Source: Puniceicoccaceae bacterium Marseille-Q1082
GTDB taxonomy: Bacteria > Verrucomicrobiota > Verrucomicrobiia > Opitutales > Intestinicryptomonadaceae
Reading direction: 5' to 3'
Length of the DNA: 64,000 nucleotides
Assembly (NCBI GenBank): GCA_904424815.1
Contig: CAJGBI010000001.1
Span: 1,078,508 to 1,142,507, forward strand
Every line of letters starts with the position of its first letter. Position 1 is the stretch's first letter. The position numbers were made by a program, and so were the translations under genes. Below the pieces are notes generated by a model. It saw only the letters and a list, made by a program, of their open reading frames with translations, made no database searches and had not been told where the DNA came from. Below, piece by piece: positions 25,021 through 34,343 of this stretch.

Positions 25021-26808
25021 CTATTTCGCCGCGGTTTTCGACAGGAGGATTTTGAGGCATTCGGCGGGGGTTTTGGCGTCCCTGCAAGCCTCCTCCATCG
25101 GGCACATTCCGTCGCCGGCCCTGTTCTTTATATGCGGAACGACTTTGCCGTAGGATACCTCTATGCGCAGGGCGTCGAGCATTTCGAGCGCGGGGCGGGT
25201 TATTATTTCCGCGTAGAGCTCCGCGACGCCCGCCATTGCGAGAACGGACGCAGCCGCCTTGCCGACCGCCCTGTCCGCGACGAGCGCGCCCTTGAGCAGC
25301 GGGCGGCGGTTTTGGTAAAGGTCGAGCAAGTCTTCTATGCCCGGGCGCGAAAATGTGTAAACCTCTCCGTTGCCGACGACGCACGAATATCCGCCCTCGG
25401 CGAATTTCTTTTTCACGTCGCCCATCAGGGCCGCCTGGCGCTTCAAGTTTTGGACGTACTTGTCGATGCGCCTGAGCTCCTTCGGAATGTCTATGCGCTG
25501 CGGGCAGTGCGGCACACACTGTTCGCAGCCCGTGCACAGGCTCGCCTGGCGGAGCTTGGGGACGGAGCGGTCGTAGCCCACGAGGTACGCCCGCCGAGCG
25601 CGCGCGTATCCGGGCTCGAGCCTGCTTTCGGGAACCATGCGCTCGTTCAGGCACTTGTTGTAGTGCAAGAGGATCGCCGGTATGTCGAGCGAATACGGGC
25701 ACGGCATGCAATACTTGCAGTCGTTGCACGGAATCGTGTTAAACTCCATCATGCACTCGGCCGCCTCTTCGAGAAATGCGAATTCCTCGCGCGTGAGCTC
25801 TTTGAGGGGCGAATAGGTGCGGAGGTTGTCCTCGAGGTGCTCCATTTTCACCATTCCGCTCAAAACCGTCAGCACCCGCGGGAAGCTGCCCGCGAACCTG
25901 AACGCCCACGACGCCACGCTCATCTCGGGCTCTCGCCGCTTGAACTCGGGAACGAGCGTGTGCGGTATGTTGGAGAGCCTGCCGCCCAAAAGCGGCTCCA
26001 TTATCACGGCGGGTATTCCGCGCTTGTCGAGCTCCCCGTAAAGGTATTCGGCGTCGGTGTTGCGGTCGTTTATCTGCTTGGCGTGCTTCCAGTCGAGATA
26101 GTTGAGCTGGATCTGCACGAAGTCCCACTTGTAGACGTCGTGTTTGGAGAGCAGGTAGTCGAAAACCCTTATGTCGCCGTGGTACGAGAACCCGAGGTTG
26201 CGTATGCGCCCTGCCTTGCGCTCGGCGAGCAGGAATTCGAGGATTCCGTTGTCGATGTAGCGCGCCCTGAACTCCTCCATTCCGCCGCCCATGCCGACGC
26301 CGTGCAGGAGCATGTAGTCGATATAGTCCGTCCGCAGCTCTTTGAGGGAGTTGCGGTATATGCCTATCGACGCTTCCCTAGTCCAGCTGGCGGGGGCAAA
26401 ATTGGAGAGTTTTGTCGCGATGAAATACTTTTCGCGCGGGTGGCGGCTGAGGGCGATGCCCGTGGCGCGCTCGCTCTTGCCGCGGCAGTACGCGGGAGAG
26501 GTGTCGAAATAGTTGACGCCGCCGGCTATCGCGCGGTCAACGAGCTCGTTGACCGCGTTCTGGTCGATTTCCCCGACGCCCTCGCGCGCGCTTCTGCCGT
26601 CGAGCGACGGCCAGCGCATGCAGCCGAACCCGAGCAGCGAAACCTTCTCGCCCGTCTTCGGATTTTCGCGCATGGTCATTTCGCCCGCCGGCGCGGAAGC
26701 CCCGCTCCCGCCCTTCGAGCACCCGAAAGCGGGAACCGCCGCCGCGCCGATGGCCGCGTTTTTCAAAAATCCCCTGCGCCCCAAAATGTTCTTACGGCAA
26801 TTTTCCAT
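25021..26808 (-). CDS. Tat lipoprotein: aldo/keto reductase + 2x[4Fe-4S] ferredoxin + DUF1893
   Basis: 595 residues, three modules. A Tat signal (GRRGFLKN) with lipobox AFGC comes first. An AKR barrel follows (LLGFGCMRWP; YFDTSPAYC; FIATKL; LLHGVG). A ferredoxin segment has CNDCKYCMPCPYSLDIP and CTGCEQCVPHCPQRIDIP. The last about 110 residues (VVGNGEVYTFSRPGI...LLKGALVADRAVGKAAA...GDGMCPMEEAC) match DUF1893. The combination suggests an exported carbonyl reductase wired to iron-sulfur clusters, fed by the polyferredoxin encoded just upstream (15 bp gap). The DUF1893 role is unknown. Confidence 0.88.
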   Translation of the reverse strand: MENCRKNILGRRGFLKNAAIGAAAVPAFGCSKGGSGASAPAGEMTMRENPKTGEKVSLLGFGCMRWPSLDGRSAREGVGEIDQNAVNELVDRAIAGGVNYFDTSPAYCRGKSERATGIALSRHPREKYFIATKLSNFAPASWTREASIGIYRNSLKELRTDYIDYMLLHGVGMGGGMEEFRARYIDNGILEFLLAERKAGRIRNLGFSYHGDIRVFDYLLSKHDVYKWDFVQIQLNYLDWKHAKQINDRNTDAEYLYGELDKRGIPAVIMEPLLGGRLSNIPHTLVPEFKRREPEMSVASWAFRFAGSFPRVLTVLSGMVKMEHLEDNLRTYSPLKELTREEFAFLEEAAECMMEFNTIPCNDCKYCMPCPYSLDIPAILLHYNKCLNERMVPESRLEPGYARARRAYLVGYDRSVPKLRQASLCTGCEQCVPHCPQRIDIPKELRRIDKYVQNLKRQAALMGDVKKKFAEGGYSCVVGNGEVYTFSRPGIEDLLDLYQNRRPLLKGALVADRAVGKAAASVLAMAGVAELYAEIITRPALEMLDALRIEVSYGKVVPHIKNRAGDGMCPMEEACRDAKTPAECLKILLSKTAAK

Positions 26809-26823
26809 AAATTTTTCCTCCGT

Positions 26824-28377
26824 TTATATGCGGTTGTGGCTCGGATTGCCCTCCACGCAAATCGCGGCGACCGGCCGCGCGGGGCATAGGTTTTCGCACG
26901 CGCCGCAACCGATGCACCGCGCCACGTCCACCGTCGGTATCTTCAGCGATTTCGGATCCTTCGGGTCTTTGGCGACCATCTGTATGGCGCCCGTCGGGCA
27001 CTGGCGGAAACAGTTGTCGCACTGCATTCCGTCGGCGTTGACAATGCACCGCGAGGCCGTCCAAACGGCGCGCCCGATTTGCGTTGAAGCCTTTTCCTCC
27101 GGAGAAATCGGCAGTATCGCCCCCGCGGGGCACACTTTGGAGCACTCCACGCACTCTATCCTGCAATATCCGTTTTCGTAGGTCATCTCCGGCTGCATGA
27201 AGCCCGAGAGCGAGCGCGACGGGACGAGAACGCGCGACGGGCACGCCGAAACGCAGAGCTGGCACGCCGTGCACTTATCGGCGATATTCGCAATCCCTCC
27301 GGAGCCGGGGGGCGATATTTTAAACGCGCGCTCCGGCCTGCGCCTCGCCCGTATGGGGGCGAGCCCCCCGTCCACTTTCATCGTCTCGGCGGCGTCCGCG
27401 GCGGCTCCCCCCGCGAGCATAAAAAGCGTCGAGAAAAATCCCCTGCGCCCCCTTCGGAAAACCGCCGGAGGTTCTTTCTTCGCCGCGGAAAATTCCGCGC
27501 GCGCGCCCTCCGGACGCGCCGCCCTTTCCGCTTCCGCGCGTTTTGCGGCGGCCTTTTTTGCGAATGCGGGCGAATAGGAAATAGCGGATTTCCTGCAAAC
27601 GCCCACGCAGTCGAAGCAGGCGACGCACCTGGAATAGTCTATCGAGTGGTTCTTGTAGTCTATGCACTTGGATTTGCAATTCCGCGAACACAGGCTGCAC
27701 GAATTGCACTTAGAGGCGTCTATCACGGGTTTGAAGAGGGAGTATTTCGCGAAAAACCCGAGAACGGTTCCGACGGGGCATACGGTATTGCAATACGTCC
27801 TGCCGCCCTTCCACGCGAGAACTCCGACCACGGCGAGCGTCGCCGCGGCCGCGAGAAAAACCCCCGCCCCCTTGAACCATATTTCGGCGGGATAAAAGGC
27901 GTAGCCGCCCGCAGCCTCCGAAAGAGCGGCGAGGGCGTTGTTGCCGAGCGCCCACACCGGCGCCAAAAAGTTCGAGGCTATTCTGCCGTACGCGCTGTAA
28001 GGCGCGACGAGCGAGGCGACGGACAAAAGCCCGAGCGCCGCGAGCGCGACGAACGCGACGAGAAACCCCGCCCTGACAAGCGTCATCGCGGGAGCGTAGG
28101 CGAACCTGTTGCGCTTCCGCCTCCCCGCGGCGTGCGAAAATACGTCCTGCAACACGCCGAGCGGGCATATCACGGAACAGTAGATTCTGCCGAACAGGAG
28201 GGTCAGCAAAACGAGCCCCGCCACGACCGCGAAATTCGCCGCCAAAAGGGACGGCAAAAACTGGATCTTAGCCGTCCAGCCGAACCATTCCGCGGCGGTT
28301 CCCGTGAAGTCGAGGAACAAAAGCGTCACCGCCGAAAAAAACAGCACCGCCAACGCTATTCTTATTTTGCGCAACAT
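26824..28377 (-). CDS. NapH/YccM-like membrane polyferredoxin with internal Tat-like motif
   Basis: 517 residues. The N-terminal membrane part carries YCSVICPLG and YCNTVCPVG after helices, as in NapH/NosR proteins. Two cytoplasmic-type [4Fe-4S] segments follow (CNSCSLCSRNC; CVACFDCVGVC). About residues 310-330 read RRGRRGFFSTLFMLAGGAAADA, given here as a Tat-like stretch. After it come four more Cys clusters (CTACQLC, CVECSKVCP, CDNCFRQCP, CIGCGACENLCP). Gut Bacteroidota have homologues with this layout as I recall. Likely role: pass quinol electrons to the exported AKR-ferredoxin protein. Confidence 0.85.
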   Translation of the reverse strand: MLRKIRIALAVLFFSAVTLLFLDFTGTAAEWFGWTAKIQFLPSLLAANFAVVAGLVLLTLLFGRIYCSVICPLGVLQDVFSHAAGRRKRNRFAYAPAMTLVRAGFLVAFVALAALGLLSVASLVAPYSAYGRIASNFLAPVWALGNNALAALSEAAGGYAFYPAEIWFKGAGVFLAAAATLAVVGVLAWKGGRTYCNTVCPVGTVLGFFAKYSLFKPVIDASKCNSCSLCSRNCKSKCIDYKNHSIDYSRCVACFDCVGVCRKSAISYSPAFAKKAAAKRAEAERAARPEGARAEFSAAKKEPPAVFRRGRRGFFSTLFMLAGGAAADAAETMKVDGGLAPIRARRRPERAFKISPPGSGGIANIADKCTACQLCVSACPSRVLVPSRSLSGFMQPEMTYENGYCRIECVECSKVCPAGAILPISPEEKASTQIGRAVWTASRCIVNADGMQCDNCFRQCPTGAIQMVAKDPKDPKSLKIPTVDVARCIGCGACENLCPARPVAAICVEGNPSHNRI

Positions 28378-28417
28378 AAAAAAGCCTTTCCGATGGATTC
28401 GCGCCGCAAACGCGCGT

Positions 28418-29299
<882 letters not shown>

Positions 29300-29337
29300 T
29301 TATCGTTCAAAGCGGACAAGCCGCATTTTCGGAAAAT

Positions 29338-29367
29338 ATTATAAGCGAAAATCTCCCATTCGGTAAA
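29338..29367 (-). promoter_or_regulatory. Promoter of the DkgA-like redox operon
   Basis: Minus strand: -35 TTTACC (29367-29362), 18-bp spacer, -10 TATAAT (29343-29338). The 23-bp box ends 14 bp upstream of the -35, the usual place for an activator. Confidence 0.65.
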
Positions 29368-29381
29368 TATACAATTCAGCC

Positions 29382-29404
29382 TAAAATCTGCCCAATCCTG
29401 CCGC
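29382..29404 (-). promoter_or_regulatory. Copy 2 of the 23-bp box
   Basis: Exact minus-strand copy of 11890-11912, with no similarity beyond its edges. It is oriented toward the DkgA-like gene, with its near end 100 bp from the ATG. The likely binder is the AraC protein encoded at 10918-11796. Confidence 0.65.
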
Positions 29405-29493
29405 AAAAAAACGGCAGCGCGCCTGCGGGGGAAAGGGCGCGCGCATTGCGGAAACCGCCTTCGCAATACGCCTATACGCTCCGCATATGCAAA

Positions 29494-29524
29494 CAAAAAA
29501 ACGAACCTCCCCGGGAGGTTCGTT
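29494..29524 (-). terminator. Terminator of the 731-residue PEP-CTERM gene
   Basis: Stem AACGAACCTCC/GGAGGTTCGTT (11 bp) with a 3-nt GC loop; on the minus strand it ends in a T-run (A-run at 29494-29500 on the plus strand). Confidence 0.85.
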
Positions 29525-29557
29525 GCGAAATACAAAATGTTCGTTCTGAAAGAAAAT

Positions 29558-31753
29558 CTAACGCTTCCTCGGCGCGATAGCGCGGCAGCAGGCAATCCCC
29601 AGCGCAAAAGCGCCGAACAGCGCGGCAACCGCCGCGGGTTCGGGAACCTGGCTTATTGCGTAGGAGCTGAACCCGTCCACGATGAAGCTGGCAATGCCGT
29701 CTTTGTATTCGATTTCCACGTCGTACAATTCCCACTGCCCGCCGTCTTCCCTGTGCCATGCGAGGAGATTGGCGACTTCCGCCTCTCCGATGTATGCGCT
29801 AAACACAACGCTCAGCTGGCCGTCGTAGTCGGCGTCGATCGAGTAGGCGGCTTTCACCTCGCCGTCTATTCCGGAAATGTCCGAGACTTCGCTTATGGAA
29901 TTTACGACGACTTCCCGCTCGCCCATGCCGGCTATGTTAAAGTCGAGCGAGAGGTTTTTATTCCCGCCCGCGGAGAAGCGAACAGAGCTTACGTCGGAAT
30001 CTCCTGTGCCGACCGTCACGGGGCCGGAAGATATGTCGGCGCTTTTGCCCGCGGTGAAAACGCCGTCGGAGAACACTCCGCCGAACGCCTGAACCGCTCC
30101 CGCGCCGGAATATCCCGCCAACGCGGCCGACGCCCCGTCGGCGAGAGACCCGCGCTTGAATTCGAGCCGTCCTCCGTTAGAAACCGTAGTAGCGGAGAGC
30201 TGGGAAGCGTCCGCGCCGAGGGTGACCGAAAGGAAGCCGTTCTGCTCTATCGTTATAAGAGTGCCCGCCGACGACTGGGTGTATTCGGTAAATTTCGCCG
30301 AACCGTTGTTTACGTTGATGTGCGAAAAGTCCGCGACTTTAAGGGCGCCGCCCGAAAACGCGGAATCGGCGGAGCCGATATTGAGGGTCTTGGCGCCCTC
30401 GACGGTCGCGCCGTTTGCGCCGCCGCCGTATACCGTGCCCAGAACCGAAGCCGCCCCGTTGAGCGTCACCGTGGCGCCGCCTTTGACGACGGAATCGGCG
30501 CCGTAGCCGCCCCCGTAGATGTCGCCCGATATTTCCGCGCCGGCAACCGTTATGTTCGCATTGCCGTTTACGGAAGTCGAAATCGAAAGCGAGGGTTTGC
30601 CCGTCACCCTTTCGGTCATTCCGCCGCCGTAGATGTTGGCGACTTTCCCGCCGGTGACAATTATATTGGCGTCGCCCATGACTTCGCCCTTTGCGCTGCC
30701 GTAGCCGTATAATTCGTTGACGTACATGCCGCCGAAAACGTTGTCCACCTCGCCGCCGCTTATCTCGACATTGGTATTTCCGTATACGTTGGAAATGGAC
30801 GCCTCATCGGCGCTGTTGCCGTCGGAGGAATATCCGCCGCCGAAGACGTATCCCGCGTTTAAGGCGGAATTGAAAATCTTTCCGCCCGTCACCGATACGA
30901 GAGTGCTACCGTATATGTCGGAAGATTTTTTCCCGTCGCCCCACGAATGGTAGGCTCCGCCGAAAACGTATCCGCCGCGAATCTCGGCGTTTTCGGAGAT
31001 CGACACGGTGGAGACGATTTTCGAAAAGTCCGAAGCGTTCTTGTCGCCCACATACGCGGTGCCGGTCGGGGCCGCGTGCGAGCCGCCTATTACGACGCCG
31101 TTTACGACGGCGTTTCCGGCGATCGATACGCTCGTGGAGTCGAAGCTCTGCGTGCCGTTTCCGACAGTGTAGCCGCCGCCGTATACGCTGTTGAATATAA
31201 TGTCGTTGTTTTCGCTCTTGTCCTTTGCGGACGAAACGTTTTCGCCGATGACGGCGTCGCCGTTTATAATTATGTTTGTGGAGCCGACGTGCGAAACCGC
31301 CCATCCCATATTTGTCGCTGTATTATAAGTAAGAATGCTCCCGCCGACGACGGAATTGCGGACGAGGCCGGAAGAGACGGCGATATCCACAGAACCGATG
31401 GAGGTGTTTCCCTTTTCGGTCGCAAAGCTTCCGGCTACGATATTGTTTATGTCCCCGCCGCTCATAGTTATCACTACGCGGTCGGCGGAAAACGAAGTGT
31501 TTTCGTTCCCGAATTCGGAAGCTCCGGCAAATATGCCGTCCTTCCAGTAGGTGCCTTCGGCGGCGGATATCTTCCCGCCGGAAATGTCTATGTTGACGGC
31601 GCCGAAAGCCTCGGATTCGTCCGCAAGCAGGGTTCCGCCGACGTAGACGCTTCCGGTTTCGTCGGTTTCCGCAGTCACGTTATAGTTTATATCTTCCGCC
31701 ATCGCGGCGCCCGCAAACAGGGCGAGCGTTGATATGGAGATTATGGTTTTCAT
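29558..31753 (-). CDS. PEP-CTERM beta-repeat surface protein
   Basis: 731 residues. Signal peptide (ISTLALFAGAAMAED), then many short repeats of the form GGxIxNVYGGG, suggesting a right-handed beta-helix. A conserved C-terminal region follows (YSIDADYDGQLSVVFSAYIG...SSYAISQ) and a PEP-CTERM tail: VPEPAAVAALFGAF, a hydrophobic helix and the basic end APRKR. It is predicted to be sorted by an exosortase, one of which is encoded at 36237. The C-terminal 300 residues are paralogous to those of the 1466-residue protein at 45095. A minus-strand TTGACA at 31809-31804 is a likely -35. Confidence 0.88.
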   Translation of the reverse strand: MKTIISISTLALFAGAAMAEDINYNVTAETDETGSVYVGGTLLADESEAFGAVNIDISGGKISAAEGTYWKDGIFAGASEFGNENTSFSADRVVITMSGGDINNIVAGSFATEKGNTSIGSVDIAVSSGLVRNSVVGGSILTYNTATNMGWAVSHVGSTNIIINGDAVIGENVSSAKDKSENNDIIFNSVYGGGYTVGNGTQSFDSTSVSIAGNAVVNGVVIGGSHAAPTGTAYVGDKNASDFSKIVSTVSISENAEIRGGYVFGGAYHSWGDGKKSSDIYGSTLVSVTGGKIFNSALNAGYVFGGGYSSDGNSADEASISNVYGNTNVEISGGEVDNVFGGMYVNELYGYGSAKGEVMGDANIIVTGGKVANIYGGGMTERVTGKPSLSISTSVNGNANITVAGAEISGDIYGGGYGADSVVKGGATVTLNGAASVLGTVYGGGANGATVEGAKTLNIGSADSAFSGGALKVADFSHINVNNGSAKFTEYTQSSAGTLITIEQNGFLSVTLGADASQLSATTVSNGGRLEFKRGSLADGASAALAGYSGAGAVQAFGGVFSDGVFTAGKSADISSGPVTVGTGDSDVSSVRFSAGGNKNLSLDFNIAGMGEREVVVNSISEVSDISGIDGEVKAAYSIDADYDGQLSVVFSAYIGEAEVANLLAWHREDGGQWELYDVEIEYKDGIASFIVDGFSSYAISQVPEPAAVAALFGAFALGIACCRAIAPRKR

Positions 31754-31888
31754 TGTTGGGTAGATTAAAAAAATCCCGCGAATAATCGCGCCGGCGCTGT
31801 GTTTGTCAACTCATTTCCCTACAATTTTAAGGAAACTATCTTACACATATTTTGCGCTCCGGTTCTCCTTTATTTGCAAGAAAAATGG

Positions 31889-31916
31889 TTGACCTATTCC
31901 CCCATTCTGCGATAAT
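31889..31916 (+). promoter_or_regulatory. Promoter of the 519-residue PEP-CTERM gene
   Basis: -35 TTGACC (31889-31894), 16-bp spacer, -10 GATAAT (31911-31916), the same GCGATAAT-type -10 seen in the island promoters. It is 28 bp upstream of the ATG. Confidence 0.65.
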
Positions 31917-31943
31917 GCTAAATATAAACCGTTTTCCAATCCA

Positions 31944-33503
31944 ATGAAAAAATATTTGCCCCTCGCCTCCCTCCCCGCCCTTTTTCTGGCGGCCTCTTTC
32001 GCCGGCGCCGACACGCTATATTGGGTGGACGCCACCTCGTATTTCGACGCCGCCCCCTCAGGGCAGATAGACGGTAGAAACATTTGGGATATCGAAAGAG
32101 ATTTTTCCAGCGCGGAGAAATCCCAGTACTCCGACAATTACAACTGGGCCACCGGCTACACTTTACAGGACGTCACAGTCGGAGACGTCACATATCAAGT
32201 TCCCGTCTACGAATACGCGACTCCTGGCGCGGTTCCAAACGAAAATACCGACGTGTATTTCGATTTCAGCAAATTTTCGAATGGCAACAGCACCGACGGA
32301 TACAGGCATAAAATAGGCGGAAGCCCGCAATTGTCATCCGACGTCACCGTCAAAAGCATAACCATCTCCGGCGCCCGGGACAACTGGCTGATGATAAAAA
32401 CAAACGGATATGACCTGACGGTAAAAGAAGATCTGATATGGACCGACACAAGCGTCGTGACATATATCGGGCAGAACAGCGAATCCAACCTGACAGTCGG
32501 AGGAACAATATATCTGCGAACCGGTTCCACCAGCATCTGGAATTGCCTGAGGTTCGGCTATGACGGCGTAGGCTCCATAGACGCAGGCGCAATAAAATTC
32601 GAGCAGCAGTCGCGCATACAGCTCGCCACCTCGGGCGCGGCGACGACGTTTGAAAATCCGCAGGCTATAGTCCGCGGGTTGGTTGATTTCTCCGGATACG
32701 ACGGGCGCCTCGACCTGGGCCGCAGGGGAAATTCCGCCGAACAGTTCTACTCCGTGGGCGGGCTCAGCGGCAGCAACAGCGCGGCAACAGTATCAACCGG
32801 CGCGGAAGACACTTCCACGGGAATCAACTCTACTCTTGTGCTCGCCAATTCCGCCGACGCGACTTTCACCGGCAAGGTGACCAACGCGCTCGTCTCAACC
32901 GACCAAAATTCGATTGCTATCGACAACACCGTAAACGTGGTGATGAACGGCTCCGCGACGCAGACGCTCTCCGGCGACAACGATTTCAGGGGATATGTCA
33001 CAATTCAAAGCGGAACGCTGCTTTTGCGCACGGCGAGCGGAGCCTCGCACGGCAAGCTCACTCTAAACGGCGGCAAATTCGGCGCAATCGGCAACGCCGC
33101 ATTCTCATCCGCCGAATGGAACGGCGGCGCAATCGGCTTCTTCAACACCGACGAGGCAATCGCCATTATGACTCCCGAAACGATAACGATAAACGGCGAA
33201 TTCGCCAAAACCGGAGCCGGCAAAATAACCGTTGACTTCAACAATATCGATACTTACGACCTCATCGACAACGGAGAGTGGTACGACCTCGCAATAGCCG
33301 ACTTGATAAGCGGATTCTCCGACGAGGCGGACGACGATTTCATAGCGGCGAACCTTTCGAGCGGATATGCCGACTTCCAGTGGATTGATTCCGACGGAGG
33401 AAAAATCCTGCAAGTCAGCTTCTCGAGCGTTCCCGAACCCGCGGCGGTAGCGGCAATTCTCGGCGCCCTCGCCCTCGCCGCCGCATACCGCAAAAGGCGG
33501 TAG
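31944..33503 (+). CDS. PEP-CTERM autotransporter-type beta-strand protein
   Basis: 519 residues. Signal peptide (LPALFLAASFAGA), then a beta-rich region with WVDATSYFDAAPSG near the start and the autotransporter-associated repeat style TLSGDNDFRGYVTIQSGTL and GKLTLNGGKFG. The tail VPEPAAVAAILGAL plus AYRKRR is a PEP-CTERM signal. It is predicted to be exported and anchored or released by an exosortase. It is divergent from the 731-residue PEP-CTERM gene. Function unknown; adhesion or an extracellular matrix role are usual guesses for such proteins. Confidence 0.87.
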   Translation: MKKYLPLASLPALFLAASFAGADTLYWVDATSYFDAAPSGQIDGRNIWDIERDFSSAEKSQYSDNYNWATGYTLQDVTVGDVTYQVPVYEYATPGAVPNENTDVYFDFSKFSNGNSTDGYRHKIGGSPQLSSDVTVKSITISGARDNWLMIKTNGYDLTVKEDLIWTDTSVVTYIGQNSESNLTVGGTIYLRTGSTSIWNCLRFGYDGVGSIDAGAIKFEQQSRIQLATSGAATTFENPQAIVRGLVDFSGYDGRLDLGRRGNSAEQFYSVGGLSGSNSAATVSTGAEDTSTGINSTLVLANSADATFTGKVTNALVSTDQNSIAIDNTVNVVMNGSATQTLSGDNDFRGYVTIQSGTLLLRTASGASHGKLTLNGGKFGAIGNAAFSSAEWNGGAIGFFNTDEAIAIMTPETITINGEFAKTGAGKITVDFNNIDTYDLIDNGEWYDLAIADLISGFSDEADDDFIAANLSSGYADFQWIDSDGGKILQVSFSSVPEPAAVAAILGALALAAAYRKRR

Positions 33504-33536
33504 TTCATATACATTTCAAACTGCTAAAAAAAGATA

Positions 33537-33572
33537 AAAAACGCTCCGCGCTCTCCGCGGGGCGTTTTTTTT
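33537..33572 (+). terminator. Terminator after the 519-residue PEP-CTERM gene
   Basis: Stem AAAACGCTCCGCG/CGCGGGGCGTTTT with one mismatch or wobble, loop CTCTC, then a T8 run. Confidence 0.88.
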
Positions 33573-33731
33573 CGCGCCTTTTTCCCAAACAAAAGCCGGA
33601 TTTTGCGCGACAACTTTCAGCGCATTTTCAGAATTTTAGAATTTGCCGAAAAACTTTCAAAATGGAAAGGACGCCCTCCTATTCAGGAATGTACGCCCGA
33701 TAGCAAAACGAAATCTCCGGAATATATCCGC

Positions 33732-34097
33732 CTATTTCAATACCATTCCCCAAACCGGCTCGTCGCCGAGCTTGACTTTCTTGAAAATTCCGCTGTACGA
33801 CTTGGTATTTTTGGAATTTGCGCTCAGCTTTGGCGCAAAATTAAAAAACTTTTGCGCCGATTTCTGGGGGACGATAAAATATATCTTGCCGGAAGCCGTA
33901 TATGCTTCGTAGGCGACGTAGCCGTCGGGGGCGACTTTGTTCGACTGTTCCACGCCCGTCACAAACACCTTGATATTTTTGCCCTCGTATTTGGCGGAAT
34001 TTTGCACGTAATAGTCCGCCGTGCCCCGCGCGGGGGCCGCAAAAAGGCCGCAAGACAATGCGGCGGACAGTATGAATATTCCGAATAATTTTTTCAT
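33732..34097 (-). CDS. Small exported protein of unknown function
   Basis: 121 residues. A clear signal peptide (KKLFGIFILSAALSCGLFAAPA) precedes a basic, Tyr/Lys-rich domain of about 95 residues (YYVQNSAKYEGKNIKVFVTGVEQSN...GKIYFIVPQKSAQKFFNF). It looks like a small beta-barrel such as an OB fold, but I recognise no family. It stands alone between the terminator of the PEP-CTERM gene and that of pckG. Confidence 0.72.
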   Translation of the reverse strand: MKKLFGIFILSAALSCGLFAAPARGTADYYVQNSAKYEGKNIKVFVTGVEQSNKVAPDGYVAYEAYTASGKIYFIVPQKSAQKFFNFAPKLSANSKNTKSYSGIFKKVKLGDEPVWGMVLK

Positions 34098-34286
34098 AAT
34101 ACATCCGTTTTAATGTAAAAATCGGAAGCCACGCAAACAAAATCTGCAGAGATAAAACGCCGTTCCCTGCATAAAATACTTTCGGCCGGCAGATCCCGCG
34201 CCGCGCACAAAAGCGGGATTCGCACAACGCCAATCGCGCTGCGGGCGACGGCAAATGCAACGGCGCACCGGCAACGGGAAACGCCG

Positions 34287-34323
34287 CAAAAAAAAAGCGG
34301 GATCCGCACAGCGCGAATCCCGC
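34287..34323 (-). terminator. Terminator of pckG
   Basis: Stem GCGGGATCCGC (34297-34307) with GCGAATCCCGC (34313-34323), one mismatch, loop ACAGC. The A9 run at 34288-34296 gives a T-run on the minus strand. A partial copy of the arm (GCGGGATTCGCACA) occurs at about 34211-34224. Confidence 0.8.
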
Positions 34324-34343
34324 AATTTTACGCTTTCCGCCAG

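Noticed and set aside
24661-26889. 742-codon open frame on the plus strand
   Set aside because: It lies opposite the well-supported AKR-ferredoxin-DUF1893 and nadD genes and shows no domain.
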